DNA of 44,552 nt from Basidiobolus meristosporus CBS 931.73 (lineage: Eukaryota; Basidiobolomycota; Basidiobolomycetes; Basidiobolales; Basidiobolaceae): assembly GCA_002104905.1 (NCBI GenBank), contig MCFE01000692.1, positions 1 to 44,552 of the forward strand. The letters run 5' to 3'. The first letter of the stretch is position 1; the number at the start of each line of letters is the position of its first letter. This document shows, piece by piece, positions 40,723 through 44,552 of the stretch. The notes beneath the pieces were generated by a model. It was not told the DNA's origin, made no database searches, and saw nothing but the letters and a program-made list of their open reading frames with translations. A program made the translations under genes and the position numbers.

Positions 40723-43491
40723 CTACTGTTGTAGCTTTGATACAAGAGTGTATAGCTGAGGGGAATTTGTAGGTAAGTTAATAAGAAGTGATGATAGTTC
40801 TTCAGTGCTCAAGACACTGTTCAGTGGGAAGGGGGGTAGCAAGAGAGGTAAGAATGACTTGTGAACAACATTAATGAGGGGAATGTGATAAGGATTGATA
40901 TTCATCATAAAGGGAGTGTGCTGCTGCAGATATTGCTGCCAAAGGTCTGTCAAGTACTTCAGGTAGGCCAGCTTGGGTTTTTCTGACTGCAGAATATAGT
41001 GAGCAAACTTCTTGACTTCAGGATCTCCAAGTATAGTTCTCCAGCAGGAGTCAGGTGTTGTGTGGTGTGTTCTCTTCCAGGCCTTAATCAGTGGGTTGTT
41101 GCAGTTGTGAAGTCTGAGGTATAATCTGGTTCTAAGGTAGAGAAGTCTGATTTTATAGGGCATAAACCCAAAAGCACCAAGAATAGCATGTCTGTAGGGG
41201 CATTCAGGCAAATGAGGCACCAAGGAGGTAATGCACCATACTGCAAACTTGTCAAGCTTAGTGCAGTCTCTAGAAGTAAGAGAGAGAAGTGGTAAGCCAA
41301 ATTCCAGGACAGGGAGGACAAACTGCTTGAGTAGAAGGAGGCAGCTGGGAGCTGAAGTTGTAGGAGGAGTAACAGCCAGTAGCTTGTGGAGTGCCTGTCT
41401 TGCCAGGATAATTCTCTTCTTCAGGTGTGCTCCAGAGTCTAGTCCAGTAGGAAGGAAAGGAAAGCCAAGATATGTAGCAGAAACCTGAGCAGGTAGAGTG
41501 GAGTTCTCCAAGTTGATGGGAGAGCCCAAAGGTACTGTCTTTGCAATGGAAAGCTGGAGATTATTCTTCTGCAGATACTGGTGGATGGTCTGGGAGTCTT
41601 GTTGCACATTGGAGGAGGATATTCTGATGTCATCAGCAAAGAGAGTAACCAGGCAGTCAGCTGAGAGTCTTGGGAAATTATTCAGGAAGATGGCAAACAG
41701 TATAGGACCAAGCACAGAGCCTTGAACCACTCCATTAGGAACTGAGAAAACAGCTGATTGCTCACTTGGGTGCAGAATTCTTGCTTGTGGATCCAGAAAC
41801 AGAGACCTGACAAGGAGGGTGAGAGAGGTACTGGAGAAGCATTGCAACTTGGACCAAAGCAGATTTCTGTCAACTGAATCAAAGGCCTTAGTAATATCAA
41901 ACAGAACAGAGGGATACTTGCACTGGAGAGAGTGATCTTGGCTAAGTATGACTGCATATTCCAAGGAGAGGCCAGGAACAAAGCCAAACTGTGCAGGATG
42001 AAACTTGAGAGAGTCAGAGTAGAGCTCCTGAGCAAGCAGAAGCTCAAACACCTTTCTGCAGGTGGGCAGCAGAGATATTGGCCTGTAGGAGCTAGGATCC
42101 AGGTGCTTTCCTTTACCCTTGTACAGTGGCAGAACATTTGCAAAGGACCATTCCTCAGGAGTAGAAAGCTGGGCTGAGCATTGCTGAAACAGTGGAAGCA
42201 GAAGTGCCGACATGGCCTTGGTACTAGTCTTCAGAAGCTCATAGGAGATTGTGTCCACACCTGGAGCAGTAGAGTTGGGAAGCCTCTTGAGCACATTATG
42301 GATTCTCCTTTGATCAAGTGCAAGTGGGATGGGCAGAGTCTTGAAGTCAGGATGAAAGCCAGGAGTTGAGTACTGCTTTGTAGAGAAGAAGATGTTAGCC
42401 AGCTGTTCTGTTGAAGGTAACTTCCTGGAAGAGGGCCTCATTGCCCTGTAGAGTCTTGATACTGTTCTTGTTATAGAGTTGGAAGATTGCAGAGGCAAGG
42501 AACTCATAATATGATCCCAGAGCTGAGTATGCAGAGTGTGGTGAATTGCCTTGGAGTGGTGTATTGCTGTCAGGAGGAGTTTCTCTGTTTTTGGGTTAGG
42601 GAAGCTCAGGTAGCTTTGTTGCAGGGCTGAAACAATGGATTCCCATTTTCTTGAGGTACCAGCAGTAGTCTTGCATGGCAGTGAGAGGGAGGCAGACACC
42701 AGAATAAGATGCTTCACAAAGAGCCAGGCAAAGTTGAGATCATCTGGCTGAGAAAGTAGCAAACTGGCAAGCTTCAAGTAGTTCCCAAAGTCTTTCTTCT
42801 GATTCTTGGTAGCTTTGTGGGTGAGCACAGTAAGTTTTGGCAGCTTCTTCTTCACAACTGGTTGCATAGAAAGGGACCAGGCTGGGTGGTCAGAGGCTCT
42901 CAAGGATCCTAGCTCAGCTCCAGAGAATTGCTTAACTTCATTCACAAAGTAGAGGGCAGCAGCAGAAGGGCAGATCCAGTCAACACATCTTTTCTCAGAT
43001 TGAGCACCTAGTGCTAGCAGGTGGCTTTCTCTCAGGAAGTTCAGTAGGAATGTAGACCTTGGCTTCATTCTTGCAGTCAGAGTAGTCTTGTTCTCAGGAT
43101 GGGGAATGTTGAGATCTCCAAGCAAGATAACAGGTGTTGATATAGATTGTTGGTATTGCTGAACCTTTTGGCATATAACTTGCACTTCCTGAAGGGCTAG
43201 ACTTGGAGGCAGATAGCAGAGCACCAGACTGATAGTTGGCAACTGGAGAGCAGCACAGTAAGGGGAGTAAAGAGGAACACAGAGCTGAGGAGTATTGATG
43301 GTAGAAGAGATGAAGCAGATAGAGGAGGTATTCTTTGTTCTAGGAGTAGAAAAGCAATATAGATTAGTCAAAAGTATAGAGGGTAGCTGGACATCAATCA
43401 AACACAGGAGGGAAAATCTTGAAAGAAGTCTCTCTAGAGTTGGTCTTGATGGCTGTATGCTGTTGCAGTTAAGCAACAGAACTTCAGGTAG
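40723..43491 (-). CDS. LINE ORF2: APE-type endonuclease and reverse transcriptase
   Basis: Residues counted from the TTG at 43476. Endonuclease about 1-200: LNCNSI at the start, GDLN (120-123), VDWICPS, SDHP (195-198). Reverse transcriptase about 395-680: YRPISLLPTCRKVFE, FDITKAFDSVDR, NGVVQGSVLGPILF, and catalytic FADD (613-616). The C-terminal about 240 residues are a typical LINE thumb/connector; I see no RNase H and no zinc knuckle. There is no ATG until residue 137, inside the endonuclease. The frame is continuous with ORF1 through one TGA, and the endonuclease start (EVLLLNCNSI) begins right after it, so translation by readthrough is likely. The usual LQE catalytic Glu region reads CLIDVQLP, so Glu may be replaced by Asp. 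Confidence 0.93.
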   Translation of the reverse strand, partial: LPEVLLLNCNSIQPSRPTLERLLSRFSLLCLIDVQLPSILLTNLYCFSTPRTKNTSSICFISSTINTPQLCVPLYSPYCAALQLPTISLVLCYLPPSLALQEVQVICQKVQQYQQSISTPVILLGDLNIPHPENKTTLTARMKPRSTFLLNFLRESHLLALGAQSEKRCVDWICPSAAALYFVNEVKQFSGAELGSLRASDHPAWSLSMQPVVKKKLPKLTVLTHKATKNQKKDFGNYLKLASLLLSQPDDLNFAWLFVKHLILVSASLSLPCKTTAGTSRKWESIVSALQQSYLSFPNPKTEKLLLTAIHHSKAIHHTLHTQLWDHIMSSLPLQSSNSITRTVSRLYRAMRPSSRKLPSTEQLANIFFSTKQYSTPGFHPDFKTLPIPLALDQRRIHNVLKRLPNSTAPGVDTISYELLKTSTKAMSALLLPLFQQCSAQLSTPEEWSFANVLPLYKGKGKHLDPSSYRPISLLPTCRKVFELLLAQELYSDSLKFHPAQFGFVPGLSLEYAVILSQDHSLQCKYPSVLFDITKAFDSVDRNLLWSKLQCFSSTSLTLLVRSLFLDPQARILHPSEQSAVFSVPNGVVQGSVLGPILFAIFLNNFPRLSADCLVTLFADDIRISSSNVQQDSQTIHQYLQKNNLQLSIAKTVPLGSPINLENSTLPAQVSATYLGFPFLPTGLDSGAHLKKRIILARQALHKLLAVTPPTTSAPSCLLLLKQFVLPVLEFGLPLLSLTSRDCTKLDKFAVWCITSLVPHLPECPYRHAILGAFGFMPYKIRLLYLRTRLYLRLHNCNNPLIKAWKRTHHTTPDSCWRTILGDPEVKKFAHYILQSEKPKLAYLKYLTDLWQQYLQQHTPFMMNINPYHIPLINVVHKSFLPLLLPPFPLNSVLSTEELSSLLINLPTNSPQLYTLVSKLQQ

Positions 43492-44357
43492 TCAGGCAGA
43501 GGTTGTAGCTTCTTCAGAGGCAGCATTAACAATGTGACCTGCAGAGTCCCAGAGCTCTTCAAATGGTGCATCACTTAAGTCAGCAAGGAGGGAAATGGCA
43601 TGATTCTTGAGGAAGTATGCCACATCATAGGAGGGGGCTTGTCTCTTGATGGCAGCAAAGAAAGACAGAATGGCAACATGGGCTGGAGGCTTGTTGAACA
43701 GTAGAGAGTCAGAGGATTCAGATTCTTCAGGCACTATCTTGAAGTCAGTTTTCAGCCAGTTAAGGTTCTTCTCCACAAAGGCAACAAATGGGTCAGCAAT
43801 GTTTTGGTCTAGGATAACCTCCAGAATCTTCCCTTTTCTCCAGGCCAGGTTGACAATTCTTGAGAGCTGAATATTGCATGCCTTGAGTGCTTTCCTGATG
43901 TTGGAAATGGGGGTCCAAGGAACTTGCTTCAAGTACACCACAGTCCAGGTAGAAGCTGGTGGTAGGTTTGCTGGGGGCTTGTAAGTCCTTCTGTGTTGCA
44001 ATGGAGCTGCAGTAGTCAGATTGGAGTCCACATTCTCAGTAGAAGGTTTTCTTGATGTGTCTTGCTGAATAGTACTGGAGCTGGATGTGCTGATAATTCT
44101 TGCTAGAACCTTGCCTGCATAAGTCTGAGGTATAGCTGAGGTGACTGTAGAGGTGGTGGCAGCTGGTGCAGGTGGAGAGGCAGAGACTGAAGCAGGAACT
44201 GAGGTCACCTGGGAGAAGGCAGTAGAAGCAGATTTTCTGGGAGGAACAGAGTTCACTATCCAGTTGTTCTGTAAAACACTGGAGTAGCTTTTCTGTGGAA
44301 CAGGATCTTGCTCTTGAACAGGAACAGAAGCAGGAGGCTGGGGCTGAGCAGTAGTGG
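43492..44357 (-). CDS. LINE ORF1, 5'-truncated by the telomere
   Basis: Gag-like RNA-binding protein fragment, at least 254 aa. The N-terminal part is Ser/Thr/Pro/Ala-rich and low in complexity. A fold resembling a small RRM-like domain follows (WTVVYLKQVPW to KILEVILDQ), as in other LINE ORF1 proteins. It ends at TGA (43492-43494). No ATG start is present: the frame passes upstream through SYSSVLQNNW and PQPPAS and stays open into the telomere repeat as Leu-Thr codons. The native start is therefore missing. No CCHC knuckle seen. Confidence 0.85.
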
Positions 44358-44552
44358 TAAGGGTTAGGGTTAGGGTTAGGGTTAGGGTTAGGGTTAGGGT
44401 TAGGGTTAGGGTTAGGGTTAGGGTTAGGGTTAGGGTTAGGGTTAGGGTTAGGGTTAGGGTTAGGGTTAGGGTTAGGGTTAGGGTTAGGGTTAGGGTTAGG
44501 GTTAGGGTTAGGGTTAGGGTTAGGGTTAGGGTTAGGGTTAGGTTAGGTTAGG
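44358..44552 (+). repeat. Terminal telomere array (TTAGGG)n
   Basis: About 31 TTAGGG units reading toward the right end, so this is the chromosome end with the G-rich strand as the 3' strand. The last bases change to TTAGG units, either variant repeats or a sequencing or assembly edge effect. Confidence 0.97.

Larger units (their letters stand above)
40669..44357 (-). mobile_element. Telomeric non-LTR retrotransposon, distal copy
   Basis: A 3.7-kb LINE on the minus strand with ORF1, ORF2 and a very short 3' UTR (about 54 nt). The 3' UTR carries AATAAAG and a hairpin (TCACC/GGTGA at 40675-40688), and its C run continues into CCCTAA. There is no poly(A) tail. The 5' end is cut inside ORF1 and fused to the terminal telomere. 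Endonuclease is of the APE type, distinct from the restriction-like enzyme of Magnaporthe MoTeR elements. ORF2 is intact over 917 codons, implying recent activity. Confidence 0.93.

Noticed and set aside
37465-44357. Array as an ordinary nest of random transposon insertions
   Set aside because: Uniform orientation, telomeric motifs at the junctions, truncation always on the distal side and no target duplications argue for stepwise end addition instead.
44354-44552. Val-Arg repeat open frame over the telomere
   Set aside because: A reading of the TTAGGG array, not a gene.
1-44552. CRISPR arrays, rRNA genes, bacterial operon signals
   Set aside because: No regularly spaced direct repeats with unique spacers, no rRNA segments, and gene structure is eukaryotic throughout.

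Overview
This 44.5 kb window is the end of a fungal chromosome. Its right edge is about 195 bp of TTAGGG repeats, the genes carry short (52-73 nt) GT-AG introns, and the gene content (heat-shock-factor-type regulator, fibrillarin, APRT, Ste6/MDR-type ABC transporter, SidA-type hydroxylase, UNC93-like transporter, Ty1/copia and LINE elements) is that of a filamentous fungus. Species cannot be read from the sequence; an early-diverging (zygomycete-grade) fungus is a guess only.

Layout, left to right. 1-6.0 kb: a four-exon HSF-type transcription factor (1964-3328) in non-coding DNA, with two heat-shock-element-like sites upstream. 6.0-9.6 kb: a decayed copia retrotransposon on the minus strand with both LTRs, a 5-bp target duplication and a primer site matching the anticodon arm of initiator tRNA-Met. 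11.1-14.0 kb: housekeeping genes, fibrillarin (minus) and adenine phosphoribosyltransferase (plus). 14.9-26.6 kb: a probable iron/siderophore module made of a 15-exon full-size ABC transporter (minus), an intronless 756-aa hydroxylase-acyltransferase fusion (plus) and an FSP1/AMID-like flavoprotein (minus). Eight exact copies of ATCWGATAA, the binding consensus of fungal iron-responsive GATA repressors (Urbs1/SRE/SreA/Fep1), lie between 20.0 and 26.65 kb and I found none elsewhere. 28.2-32.0 kb: two nearly identical, divergently oriented, intronless guanine deaminase genes with signal peptides. 35.7-37.0 kb: an UNC93-like membrane transporter.

37.4-44.55 kb is the subtelomere proper. A copia fragment is cut off at 38094 by TTAGGG. 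After it come six retroelement units: LINE, SINE, a 32-bp tail-only fragment, SINE, SINE, LINE. All have their 3' ends toward the centromere and 5' ends toward the telomere, with telomeric motifs at the junctions. The LINE and the tRNA-derived SINE share a 3' tail: AATAAAG, a small hairpin, then a C-run continuing into CCCTAA. This is the order expected if element RNA is reverse-transcribed from the telomeric G-strand 3' end, left 5'-truncated and then capped by telomerase. It resembles Drosophila HeT-A/TART arrays, but with telomerase repeats and a SINE partner.

The distal LINE has an ORF1 that is open into the telomere repeat, then one in-frame TGA followed by CTA (a known readthrough context), then an endonuclease-reverse transcriptase ORF2 with no early ATG. 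Gene models were built by eye from splice consensus and reading-frame continuity. No alignment or database search was possible.
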